This document shows positions 24,936-37,176 of a DNA stretch of 64,000 bases, piece by piece. Source of the stretch: Alisma plantago-aquatica (lineage: Eukaryota; Streptophyta; Magnoliopsida; Alismatales; Alismataceae); assembly GCA_963693085.1 (NCBI GenBank), contig OY856413.1:102312801-102376800 (forward strand). The letters run 5' to 3'. A program made the translations under genes and the position numbers. The first letter of the stretch is position 1; every line of letters begins with the position of its first letter. Under the pieces are notes generated by a model that made no database searches, had not been told where the DNA came from, and was given only the letters and a program-made list of their open reading frames with translations.

Positions 24936-25030
24936 CCATGGCCGTGTAGTCAAGAACGGCCGTGCAAAGGGAAGCCACCACGGCCGTTCTACCTTGCACG
25001 GTCATGCAAAGTGAAGCTACCACGGTCGTG
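24936..25030. repeat. CACGGCCGTG palindrome cluster in LTR1
   Basis: Five copies spaced about 20-25 bases are variants of the perfect palindrome CACGGCCGTG. Several are damaged by C-to-T type changes here but intact in LTR2 (32591-32602 and 32633-32644). Confidence 0.75.
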
Positions 25031-25217
25031 CTACAGAAGTTCACCTCATGAATCATATTCAAGTATGAATTCTATTCTTTCATTAGGGATTAGGGTTTCA
25101 CATACCATCTCCCTTCTTTAGAATAGGGATTACATATAGAATCACCCTTCATTAGGGTTTCATATCACGTTTCCCATATTCAAGGTTTGCTAATCATTCC
25201 CAATTAGGGTTTCTCAT

Positions 25218-25385
25218 GAAATCACCCTCAATTAGGGTTTCACATGGATACACCCTCAGTTACGATTTCACATGGATACACCCTCAGTTAGGGTTTCACA
25301 TGGATACACCCTCAACTAGGGTTTCACATGGATACACCCTCAACTAGGGTTTCATAAGGATACACCCTCAACTAGGGTTTGAGTT
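25218..25385 (-). repeat. 28-base telo-box tandem array in LTR1
   Basis: The landmark GGATACA recurs every 28 bases (25246, 25274, 25302, 25330, and as GGATAC at 25358). Units carry TTAGGGTTT or CTAGGGTTT, the complement of the telo-box AAACCCTAA, next to ACCCTC, giving small ACCCT/AGGGT inverted repeats. Confidence 0.85.
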
Positions 25386-26030
25386 CAATAACCCTGTCAA
25401 TTAGGGTTTATGTTCATGTTTAGGGTTTCATGATCTCTTTACTTAAGGATCATAACTCTTAACCACCACATGAATCATATTCATGTATGAATTCATGCTA
25501 TCAACTTCTCAACTTGAATAGGTCATATCACCCTTCAGTTGAGTACATACAACTATGATTAACATAGTGTATCAAGTCATTGACCCTATAAGCAATTAGG
25601 AATTCATCCCTTAATTGGCACTAATCCCTTAGGTACTATTCGGGTTTCAACCTTTGTACCTTCTTTGATTATCATTACTAATCAACATTGGATCAATGGA
25701 TCATTCATCATCTTGATTCTCAAGAGATTCAATCACATTGGTCCTCCATTACATGAAGCATCCAATTGAATTAGGGTTTCCAATGTTGATTCCTTCAATC
25801 ATTGGATTCATGGAACCAATCATCAATTAGACCTACCCTCATACTTCAATTGAGTTTAATAGGTCAACCTTCAACTGATTTGACTCTCAATTGACCATCA
25901 ATTGATCATCAATTAGGGTTTGATTCAATTGAATTAGGGTTTGGAATCGATGATTCAACAACACTAATCAATGTAAGGCTAGTTGCTTTGAAACCATTGA
26001 ACCATCATCCAAATTGGGTATGACCTGACC

Positions 26031-27210
26031 CCAAACGGTCTTGAGGTCGTTTGGATGACCTCCAAACGGTCTTGAGATCGTTTTCCCATCATATCACTCA
26101 AATCTAAGCAATCCAATTAGGGTTTGGTTCATTGGATTGATCACCAAATCAGCATTACATTGTTTAACAGCTTGGTACCTTTAGACCTTCAAACACCTAA
26201 CCATACTCAACCCTAGACCTCCAAACGGTCTTGGGTGACCACCAAACGGTCTTGAGACCGTTTGGACCATCCAACCTTTGGATTCTAGTGAAAAATCATC
26301 ATGGATTGGTCTATCGAGTTGATCAACAAATCAGCACTACATTGCAATATGATTAGTACCTTTGGACCTTCAATTGGTCAACTATACTTGACCCCAGACC
26401 TCCAAAAGGTCTTGGGGTGATCCCCAAACGGTCTTGAGACCGTTTGGGTGATCCCCAAACGGTCTTGAGACCATTTCGGTGATCCCCAAACGGTCTTGAA
26501 ACCGTTTGGGCTAATCAACCCAAAATCTCAACTTAACTCATTGGAATTTCAGCACTGTTTTCAATTAGGGTTTTCCCAATTGAATAGCCTTCAACTCACG
26601 ATTCCTTGGGAGTTAATCCCTCAAATTTGGTGAGTCATTAGACCACATCATTAGGAACAGTACTCCCAAACGTGGAACCCTTGGTCAACGCACTCAAACG
26701 GTCTTGAGACCGTTTGCCCAAAAAGTTCAATTAAATCAGATTGATAATCAGCACTTAATCCAATTAGGTTTCCCTAATTTATTAGCCTTCAACTCACGAT
26801 TCCTTGGGATTTAATCCATCAAGTTTGGATGGTCATCAACCAACATAATTATGAACATGAATCCCAAACGGTCAACGCTTGGTCAACTCACTAAAACAGT
26901 CTTGAAACCGTTTGCCCAAACAGGTCAAGTTAATCAGGTTGAAAATCAGCATTTAATTCAATTCAATTTTCCTAATTGTTTGGCCTTCAACCTACGATTC
27001 CTTTGGAGTTAACCCCTCAAATTTGGTGGGTCATTAGCCTAAATAATTAGGAACAAAATTCCCAAACAGTCAACGCTTGTTCAACCATCTCAAACGGTCT
27101 TGAAACCGTTTTCTCCCAAACGGTTTCAAACCGTTTGCCTTTAAACGGTTTGCTGAAACCGCATAGCCAATCAAATTAAAACGATTTGGAATAGCTATCA
27201 AAACCGTTTG
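26031..27210. repeat. palindrome array ACGGTCT/AGACCGT in LTR1
   Basis: About 14 copies. Best units have 11-base arms CCAAACGGTCT and AGACCGTTTGG around TG (26242-26265, 26424-26447). Three units at 26424, 26455 and 26486 form a 31-base tandem. At 27117-27137 a variant has arms CAAACGGTTT and AAACCGTTTG around C, so both arms have changed together. Confidence 0.9.
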
Positions 27211-27713
27211 GCTTGGTACTTTTCTTTGGATAAGAATCTAGTATGATGTCATCATCCCCTTCCTTCGAACAACCAAGAACAGCAACCGTTCTTGATGGAA
27301 ATTGCAGCAAAGAAACAAGAGTGTAGCAATTTAAAGAAAACAATCAACAAAGTATAGAGAATTGATGCAATATCAATGATTAAGGGTTTGAGTTATAAAA
27401 ACCGCCTCCAATTGAGCTCCAAAGCTCCAATCTCACGCCATTAATGGTGGATGAAGCTCTTGAAACTCCCCCTAGGCTCGTCCTCAAGCTTTTGATTGTA
27501 AAAGTTGTCTAGGGTTGAAGAGGAGATCGAAATAAGAAGGAATCCATAATTTATTTTCGATTTCCACCATGAAATCATGAAGAACGAGGGTCAATAAGCT
27601 TACCAACAGGTTGGGGCTCGTCCTACTGTTGCTCCTAAGTCCCCTTGAGCTCATCCAAAGCAAAGGAAGAATAAAGGGCCGAAAAAGCCTTTCAATTCAT
27701 TTGGAAAAGGCAC

Positions 27714-27720
27714 TTTTATA
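27714..27720 (-). promoter_or_regulatory. TATA-like box of LTR1 (family A)
   Basis: TATAAAA on the minus strand, about 880 bases from the LTR start. TATA-like strings lie at nearly the same distance in LTR2, C, B1 and B2, which supports a promoter. Confidence 0.5.
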
Positions 27721-28602
27721 AGGAAATTGATGAGAGAGATAATGCCTTATAAAAATCCAATTAATCCAAAAATTATGGCCGCCTCTTCCCCCTTAATTCC
27801 ATGGATACGAGGCACCTTCCTTTGCCTTTAATTCTCCTTCATTATCCTCAATTTAAAGAAAAGCAAATTAAGCACCTTAATGCTTAATATATTAATATCC
27901 CATATGTGAGTGGATATTACTTTTCTTTATAATAAGGTGAGTGGAGTTTCACCTACTTAGGATATTTTCGTTCCTTATCTTGGCAAAATAACGTCCATCC
28001 TTAACCAAAATCAACCAATAGCATTTTGTTTGAAGGCCCTTTAATTAATACATTCATTTTCCCTAAATTGAATTAGGGTTTCAATTAGGATTAAATCTTG
28101 ATTATTTTAATATCAAGATTCTCTCTCCTCCAACTTAATTCAAATGAGATGCCCCTCTCATTTTATTTTCTCTACCTGATTCCAAGAAACATTAAGGACC
28201 TTATTGAAGTGGTAATTTGCATATTGAACCCTAGATTTTGGGTAAATTGCACATTACACCAAAACTAGGTTTTAATGCATAAGGATTGCTTTACAGGCTT
28301 AATCTTGGTGTCCAAGCTTGTGGAAACCATACCACTACATCATATTCATTCTTATGATGTCTCAACATCAGAGGAACATCTTATCATGCAACATTTGTAA
28401 TTTAACCCCTCAACTTGGGTAATTTGCACTTTAGTTTAAAATAAGCAAACATTGCTTCAACATTGTTCAAACAGGACCAAAATTGAAACATAGGTTCCTT
28501 TTGAGCCTTAATTACTTTTCACAAGATGAGATTAAGCATATAATCATCTTTATTAATCAAAACACCTAGGGTTAAAGCATAACCCAGGTCAGGGATGTTA
28601 CA

Positions 28603-30313
28603 AATTATAAACCCCTAACAAGGATTTTGTCCTCGAAATCCCAGATAAAGGGAACAGATATTATTCATTCATCATATCATCATGTCTCTTTATAACACCT
28701 CATTGTTATGTAGACATCATAGAACTTTGATCAGCACAAAGTTCCTTCACACAATATTCTCATAGATTCAAATGAGAACTTATCTTAAAGACATATTTAG
28801 TTGTTATGTTTATGCAAATCATAAACCCCTAACATATGATGTTCATATCATTTTATATAATCATACTGATTTCATAGTTGACCATTCTAGGTAGCCAATC
28901 TAAACCATCTGATAATTCTCAGATACCAAAATCTCTTACCTTGGTATCAGTCGCATGTGTTGAAAACACATTATATTCTCATCTTTCTTTTATCATATTT
29001 ACAACTTTATTGAACAGGGATCACCTCCCTTGTTCTTTTTTTTTTCATCATATGACGGTCATACTTTTACTTCCTCATATACACATACTGATCCGAATTC
29101 ATATCAGATCCCTCTTTCTTGTACTTAAGGTATGATACATTTATCCATACCATATTTCCAATTTCATGATACTCATTAGATTGTATCAGAATGATTGCTT
29201 GATCAGGGCAATCAAAAAGATATCAATCTAAGAGTTTCCATACTCACTTTATCATCAATAGTTGTATACCTGATCAGGGTTTACAAGTACTGAGATCAAG
29301 TAGTATGCAATTACATTCTATCATATTAATTTCTTGCTTTTCATATTATCATAACATAAGATTTAACATCCCTGGATTTTATCCAGGCATCTCTTCTATA
29401 CCTCTTCCTCTTTCATAGAGGTATGATCAATATAGAGCATTTAAAGGAATACTGAATAGAATTCAAATTCTGGTTCTCATCATTTCTTCCCTATATGGCA
29501 ACTAATAGGGAAAACAAAATCAACAATCCTCCTTTTTATAACAAAAAGGGTTTCGTGTACTCAACATGTACACATTTATAACATACCTTGTACTCACATC
29601 ATGGTCTTATTACTTGAAGAAAAAACTAAGCCATGGAATCTTACAAGTGAAAGGTTAAGACCTTTGCACTTACTTAGGGGCTGCTGCCCTGGTACACTAC
29701 GCATTTATTTCACTATTTGTACCAAAAACCTTGGCTTTTTAGAACCATTAGGCAAATGTATCTAAAATTATAGAGATCATCACCTACTTCTCAGCTTATT
29801 GCCCCTTCTTGGGCACTGCCATCACTGATTTATTATCTATCTAAGATCATGGCAGAGTCTACTTTCTTGCCATAAGTTAATCTTTTTTTTCACATTTTCC
29901 CTTGTTTCAACATGACTAAGTCATTTAGGAACTCATTTAAAGCTCAAGCTTTCTGTATTAAGGACTGATTACCTAGGTTGTAAGGCTAGCATCCAGTCCA
30001 CTATATGCATTACAGTTGCCCTAATCTACCCAACAAGAGCATGATCATAGGATTCTCTATCCTGATCAGGTCTTATTGGGGATTCTCAGGCACTCATTCT
30101 ATTCTTGTCAGATCCCTTGCACCTCTTCTTGATGCAACAACATTGCCCTTAGCAATGTGTTCCTTGTGTTCTCCAGTCATTTTCAACTTTACCCTTTCTC
30201 TGCACAAGCAGAAATCATTATAGGGTATATTGGAGGACACTAACATAGACTCTACTACCATAGTCCTATGTCTCTGTAGACTCGGCGAACCTAGAGCTGT
30301 GATACCACTAAAT
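28603..30313 (-). other. internal region of family A element
   Basis: Next to LTR1, the minus strand reads a 'gaggacaaaatccttgttag' string, as found at the pol end/purine tract of Del/Tekay-like elements; the same block precedes LTR B1 at 41690-41923. 28700-29728 has no protein similarity that I can see. 29729-30313 is the leader: primer site TGGTATCACAGC (30307-30296, minus) and a 28-codon gag remnant (30180-30094) with a stop after RDLTRIE. With no pol, the element cannot have moved by itself. Confidence 0.7.
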
Positions 30314-33300
30314 TGTAACGACACCCTCCATCATTAAGATAACAAGTGTCATTAACAATAATAAAACATGCGGAAGCGATCATTAGTTGCAGCGGATTAC
30401 CAAAAATCACTAAAAATTAAAACCATTTGCAAAGAGATCCATTCATAGGAAAACTCTTTAACCCAGAACCAAAGTATTTCCATTTCATCCTGGATCACAA
30501 GTACACAGCCTGTACAATTCCTTTTTAAGGATTACAACATTGACTACCCTGCTAACAAATATACACAGGCAGTATAAAAACTTTGAGGCACTATGCCAAA
30601 ACTCTGATTGAATCATTTAAAACTCCGAGGACCTGAGAGTACAGAGACGACACATAGGACTACTATCTATATGACTTGACAGACAATATCTCCACCTGAG
30701 ATCTCATTGTAGTCCTTGTTGTTGTTGTTGCTACTGCTCTTTCTCTGATCTTAGGGAATTCATGCCTTGCCTCCCATGCATACCTAAAAATGTTTCCCAC
30801 GGGGGTGAGACAATTGAAAATTGCCCCAGCGAGAGATATAACTCTCTGCCAAAACATTGTTATTGCAGTTTATTAAATTAAAACTGAACAGGGGTTACTT
30901 TTACCATATCAAGAAGAATTATTCATCATAGAACAGCATAAGATAATCTCCTATTCTCAAGGAGATCATTGCATATACCCATGGTAGATAAGTATTTCAT
31001 CTGTCTACTTTGCAGAGAATATAAAGGAACATAAATAACATTTATCCGCTAAGGAATGCACAAAGAAATGCAACATCAGCCAATGAATCTCCGTATTCAA
31101 TCCTTAAGCAAACATGTTATACGGATGATTACATTTTACAATCATATTTAAGCTCTGAGGAGATGAGGTATACCGCTCATACTCCAACCGGCCATTGTGA
31201 AGTCGAAACCGGTACCATACATAGGTCTAGGGAAGAGCCGGGTTCCCATGACCTCACTGCCTCCCGGTCAGTGCGAGACAACTTGCAGGACATCTCGTGT
31301 CTCTGCTACATAGCTAGCCAGGGTATACTGGCAACTTCTCTATAGAGGCAGTGTCAGCTGCTCTCTCTTCGCGATCATGAGATTTCATGTTTATCTACAT
31401 TGATCCGGTATTAACCTTGGGAGATGTGTACAGCATCTGGCCCAAATCATCGGGAGATTAGTGATACATCTATCCCGACCTAATCATGAAGGATTTGAGA
31501 GGTTTCTTGTTTACCTCCTCACAATCACTTCAAGAGGATGTAAGGATATTTTCGCCCATTGACCCCCGTATATTCAAAAATATATGAAATCCAGGATATG
31601 CCGCGGAGCAACCTATTTCACCATCACCTATTCCTGACGATGATGGATCTATGGTCAGAGCACTACATGAATAGATTTCACTTGATTAATTAAGTACATT
31701 ATCATATTCTTTTAGCATCAGTCAAGTTCTCAAACATATTTTATTCAGAAAAATGCTATAAAGAGACATGTACCACTTACATCATATACTTATTCACATG
31801 GCTCAAAAGCCATTCACATATTGTCACCTCTCACTAGGCAACAACTTTATTCACATGGCTCAAAAGCCATTCACATCTTTTCACCTCTCACTAGGCAACA
31901 ACTTTATTCACATGGCTCACAAGGCCATTCACATTTTGTCACCTCTGACTAGGCAACAACTTTATTCACAAGGCTTACAAGGCCATTCACATTTTTTCAC
32001 CTCTCACTAGGCAACAACTTTATTCACAAGGCTTACAAGCCCATACTAATTTTGTTACTTCTTTCTAAGTAACGAAAACATAATGGCACATATGGCCAAT
32101 CAACTCTTATCAATTAGACATCATAGCTCATACATGGCTATGATCATCACCCATGAGACCTGCATGATTGTCACACATGATAATAGACTTATCAAGTTCA
32201 CAACACATCATGCAATATAGGGTAACACCACTATTCCCTTACCAGGGTTAGGGTTTACCATCAATTGGGGGTTTTCATCCTTTTACCCAAAGCTAGGGTT
32301 AGGATTTTCCTTTCTTATCAATTAGGGTTTCATATTTGCATTATCACTCCAACCCTAATTCATTGCTACCCTCCTCTGGAAGCATTCATTGATATCATAA
32401 GTATTCATTCATACTTATTACTCTCATCATGTATCATTAATTGATTATCATCACAAGGTATGAGTTTATCTCTCATCCTTAAGTTGGGAATTAACAAAAT
32501 GACCATGTTAGGTCACTTTCAAATCAACTCTAAGTCAAGCATAGTTCACCATGGCCGTGTAGTCAAGAACGGCCGTGCAAAGGGAAGCCACCACGGCCGT
32601 GCTACCTTGCACGGTCGTGCAAAGTGAAGCTACCACGGCCGTGCTACAGAAGTTCACCTCATGAATCATATTCAAGTATGAATTCTATTCTTTCATTAGA
32701 GATTAGGGTTTCACATACCATCTCCCTTCTTTAGAATAGGGATTACATATAGCATCACCCTTCATTAGGGTTTCATATCACGTTTCCCATATTCAAGGTT
32801 TGCTAATCATTCCCAATTAGGGTTTCTCATGAAATCACCCTCAATTAGGGTTTCACATGGATACACCCTCAGTTACGATTTCACATGGATACACCCTCAG
32901 TTAGGGTTTCACATGGATACACCCTCAACTAGGGTTTCACATGGATACACCCTCAACTAGGGTTTCATAAGGATACACCCTCAACTAGGGTTTGAGTTCA
33001 ATAACCCTGTCAATTAGGGTTTATGTTCATGTTTAGGGTTTCATGATCTCTTTACTTAAGGATCATAACTCTTAACCACCACATGAATCATATTCATGTA
33101 TGAATTCATGCTATCAACTTCTCAACTTGAATAGGTCATATCACCCTTCAGTTGAGTACATACAACTATGATTAACATAGTGTATCAAGTCATTGACCCT
33201 ATAAGCAATTAGGAATTCATCCCTTAATTGGCACTAATCCCTTAGGTACTATTCGGGTTTCAACCTTTGTACCTTCTTTGATTATCATTACTAATCAACA

Positions 33301-36217
33301 TTGGATCAATGGAGCATTCATCATCTTGATTCTCAAGAGATTCAATCACATTGGTCCTCCATTACATGAAGCATCCAATTGAATTAGGGTTTCCAATGTT
33401 GATTCCTTCAATCATTGGATTCATGGAACCAATCATCAATTGGACCTACCCTCATACTTCAATTCAGTTTAATAGGTCAACCTTCAACTGATTTGACTCT
33501 CAATTGACCCTCAATTGATCATCAATTAGGGTTTGATTCAATTGAATTAGGGTTTGGAATCGATGATTCAACAACACTAATCAATGTAAGACTAGTTGCT
33601 TTGAAACCATTGAACCATCATCCAAATTGGGTATGACCTGACCCCAAACGGTCTTGAGGTCGTTTGGATGACCTCCAAACGGTCTTGAGACCATTTTCCC
33701 ATCATATCACTCAAATCTAAGCAATCCAATTAGGGTTTGGTTCATTGGATTGATCACCAAATCAGCATTACATTGTTTAACAGCTTGGTACCTTTAGACC
33801 TTCAAACACCTAACCATACTCAACCCTAGACCTCCAAACGGTCTTGGGTGACCCAAAAACGGTCTTGAGACCGTTTGGATGAGCTCCAAACGGTCTTGAG
33901 ACCGTTTGGCCCATACAACCTTTGGATTCTAGTGAAACATCATCATGGATTGGTCTATAGAGTTGATCAACAAATCAGCACTACATTGCAATATGATTAG
34001 TACCTTTGGACCTTCAATAGGTCAACTATACTTGACCCCAGACCTCCAAACGGTCTTGGGGTGATCCCCAAACGGTCTGGAGACCTTTTGGGTGATCCCC
34101 AAACGGTCTTGAAACCGTTTGGGCTAATCAACCCAAAATCGCAACTTAACTCATTGGAATTTCAGCACTGTTTTCAATTAGGGTTTTCCCAATTGAATAG
34201 CCTTCAACTCACGATTCCTTGGGAGTTAATCCCTCAAATTTGGTGAGTCATTATACCACATCATTAGGAACAGTAATCCCAAACGGTCAACCCTTGGTCA
34301 ACGCACTCAAATGGTCTTGAGACTGTTTGCCCAAAAAGTTCAATTAAATCAGATTGATAATCAGCACTTAATCCAATTAGGTTTCCCTAATTGATTAGCC
34401 TTCAACTCACGATTCCTTGAGAGTTAATCCCTAAAATTTGGAGGGTCATCAACCAACATAATTATGAATAGGAATCCGAAACGGTCAACGCTTGGTCAAC
34501 TCACTAAAACGGTATTGAAACCGTTTTCCCAAACAGGTCAAGTTAATCAGGTTGAAAAGCAGCATTTAATTCAATGCAATTTGCCTAATTGATTGGCCTT
34601 CAACCTACGATTCCTTTGGAGTTAACCCCTCAAATTTGGTGGGTCATTAGCCTACATAATTAGGAACAAAATTCCCAAACGTTCAACGCTTGGTCAACCA
34701 TCTCAAACGGTCTTGAAATCGTTTTCTCCCAAACGGTTTCAAACTGTTTGCCTTTAAACGGTTTGCTGAAACCGCATAGCCAATCAAATTAAAACGATTT
34801 GGAATAGCTATCAAAACCGTTTGGCTTGGTACTTTTCTTTGGATAAGCATATAGTATGATGTCATCATCCCCTTCCTTCGAACAACCAAGAACAAAAACC
34901 GTTCTTGATGGAAATTGCAGCAAAGAAACAAGAGTGTAGCAATTTAAAGAAAACAATCAACAAAGTATAGAGAATTGATGCAATATCAATGATTAAGGGT
35001 TTGAGTTATAAAACCCGCCTCCAATTGAGCTCCAAAGCTCCAAGCTCACGCCATTAATGGTGGATGAAGCTCTTGCAACTCCCCCTAGGCTCGTCCTCAA
35101 GCTTTTGATTGTAAAAGTTGGCTAGGGTTGAAGAGGAGATCGAAATAAGAAGGAATCCATAATTTATTTTCGATTTCCACCATGAAATCATGAAGAACGA
35201 GGGTCAAGAAGCTTAACAACAGGTTGGGGCTCGTCCTCTTGTTTCTCCTAAGTCCTCTTGAGCTCATCCAAAGCAAAGGAAGAAGAAAGGGCCGAAAAAG
35301 CCTTTCAATTCATTTGGAAAAGGCACTTTTATAAGGAAATTGATGAGAGAGAAAATGCCTTATAAAAATCCAATTAATCCTAAAATTATGGCCGCCTCTT
35401 CCCCATAAATTCCATGGATACGAGGCACCTTCCTTTGACTTTAATTCTCCTTCATTATCCTCAATTTAAAGAAAAGCAAATTAAGCACCTTAATGCTTAA
35501 TATATTAATATCCCATATGTGAGTGGATATTACTTTTCTTTATAATAAGGTGAGTGGAGTTTCACCTACTTAGGATATTTTCGTTCCTTATCTTGGAAAA
35601 AGAACGTCCATCCTTAACCAAAATCAACCAATAACATTTTGGTTGAAGGCCCTTTAATTAATACATTCATTTTTTCCCTAAATTGAATTAGGGTTTCAAT
35701 TAGGATTAAATCTTGATTATTTTAATATCAAGATTCTCTCTCCTCCAACTTAATTCAAATGATATGCCCCTCTCATTTTATTTTCTCTACCTGATGCCAA
35801 GAAACATTAAGGACCTTATTGAAGTGGTAATTTGCATATTGAACCCTAGATTTTGGGTAAATTGCACATTACACCAAAACTAGGTTTTAATGCACAAGGA
35901 TTGCTTTACAAGCTTAATCTTGGTGTCCAAGCTTGTGGAAACCATACCACTACATCATATTCATTCTTATGATGTCTCAACATCAAAGGAACATATTATC
36001 ATGCAACATTTGCAATTTAACCCCTCAACTTGGGTAATTTGCACTTTAGTCCAAAATAAGCAAACATTGCTTCAACATTGTTCAAACAGGACCAAAATTG
36101 AAACATAGGTTCCTTTTGAGCCTTAATTACTTTTCACAAGATGAGATTAAGCATATAATCATCTTTATTAATCAAAAAACCTAGGGTTAAAGCATAACCC
36201 AGGTCAGGGATGTTACA
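30314..36217 (-). repeat. LTR2 of family A (5.9 kb)
   Basis: Near-identical to LTR1. Equivalent arrays: 57-58 base tandem 31787-32050, CACGGCCGTG cluster 32549-32644, telo-box array about 32835-32995, and ACGGTCT/AGACCGT array 33645-34820 with a perfect unit at 33886-33909. Unit numbers differ by one from LTR1 in two places. The right end TGTTACA abuts an Athila integrase fragment. Confidence 0.85.
35327..35333 (-). promoter_or_regulatory. TATA-like box of LTR2 (family A)
   Basis: TATAAAA on the minus strand, about 884 bases from the LTR start, matching LTR1. Confidence 0.5.
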
Positions 36218-37130
36218 TATATTACATGGGACCATTCCCATCCTCAAGGGTAAACCAATACATTCTACATTGATTATGTCCCTAAGTGGGTGGAGGTTGT
36301 GGCATCACCCACCTGCAACTCCAAAGTTGTCATGAGACTATTTTAGAAAACTATTTTTCCTATATTTGGTGTCCCGTACACCATCATCAGTGATGGGGGG
36401 TTCCAATTTGGGGAAATATAGTTAGAAGCATTGTTGAAGAAATATGAAGTAAAACATAAGGTTGCAATCCTTTACCACCCACAGACATCGGGCCAAGTTG
36501 AAGTATCCAATCAGAAGATTAAAGAGATTCTAAAGAAAACTATTGGCAAGACTCGTAAAGACTAGTCCATGAAACTTGACGATGCATTATAAGCCTACCA
36601 TACTACGTACAAGACACCAATAGGGACTACTCCCTATAGGCTCATCTATGAAAATTTGTGTCATTTATCGGTAGTAGTAGAGCATATAACCCTTTGGGCC
36701 ATCAAATTTTTTAATATGGATCTCGATAACGCAGGAAAGAAGTGGTACCTGTAGCTACATGAGCTTGAGGAACTGAGGTTACACACCTATGAAAATGCTC
36801 GTATTTACAAGTAGAGAATAAAGGTGTGGCATGATGCCCACATAAAAACAAAGATTTGTCTAAAGGGGACAAAGTCTTGCTATTCAACTCAAGGATCAGA
36901 TTATTCCCAAGAAAGCTCGGGTCCATATGGTATGGGCCTTTCATTGTGATCAAGATCTACCCATCTAGGGTAATGGAAATTACTAGTTGAAAGATAAGTA
37001 CTTTTAAGGTGAATGGAGACAGAGTAAAATGATATTGTAAAGATGAATCTTTTGTGAGAAGATCATAACTGGACTTGGAAGAACCACAGCCAATACCAAT
37101 AGAGGAACCCTGAGAAGTCTTGTCAAAAAG
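36218..37130 (+). pseudogene. pol: integrase core and C-terminus, Athila type (element 3?)
   Basis: Starts directly at the LTR2 edge with YMGPFPSS, then ILHIDYVPKWVEVV, ISDGGFQF and [14 protein letters not shown]. The second and third catalytic acidic residues remain; the first (normally in DFMGPF) reads Tyr at the junction. The C-terminal part shows TPIGTTPYRLIYE, ARIYK, VWHDAHIK, LLFNSRIRLFPRKL and NGDRVK. Stops lie near 36346, 36419, 36562, 36590 and 36750. It may be the missing 3' part of element 3, split by the 17 kb of inserted DNA, but RNase H and the zinc-binding domain are lost, so this is not a simple insertion. Confidence 0.8.
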
Positions 37131-37158
37131 TCAAGTTAAATACTATAAATTAGCACTT

Positions 37159-37176
37159 CTTGGGAGGCAACCCAAG
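37159..37176 (+). other. conserved post-pol hairpin, copy 2
   Basis: Stem CTTGGG/CCCAAG around the loop AGGCAA, about 30 bases after the decayed pol end. Compare 1981-1998 and 53558-53579. Confidence 0.65.

Larger units (their letters stand above)
22701..28602 (-). repeat. LTR1 of family A (5.9 kb)
   Basis: The plus strand begins TGTAACGACACC and ends GGGATGTTACA, so on the element strand it starts TGTAACATCCCTGACC. It holds, left to right on plus, a 57-58 base tandem array (24174-24440), CACGGCCGTG words (24936-25030), a 28-base telo-box array (25218-25385), the ACGGTCT/AGACCGT palindrome array (26031-27210) and a TATA-like box at 27714. No coding region is visible in almost 6 kb; peptides read across the arrays are chance. 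Confidence 0.85.
22116..36217 (-). mobile_element. family A: tandem pair of large non-coding LTR elements
   Basis: Minus strand, right to left: LTR2 (36217-30314), primer site and leader, a 1.7 kb internal region, LTR1 (28602-22701), then a second primer site and leader cut at 22116. The two LTRs are 5904 and 5902 bases and differ by about 2-3% in stretches compared by eye; the two leaders differ at about 11 of 585 bases. LTRs start TGTAACATCCCTGACC and end near TGTCGTTACA on the element strand. The internal region has no pol, only a 28-codon gag remnant, so this fits a large retrotransposon derivative (LARD) of a Del/Tekay-like family moved by partners. Confidence 0.8.

Noticed and set aside
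26031..27210. CRISPR-like array of short palindromic repeats with spacers
   Set aside because: The setting is a plant LTR. Repeats are diverged, spacing is irregular (31 to over 150 bases), spacers are LTR sequence shared between copies, and no cas genes are present.
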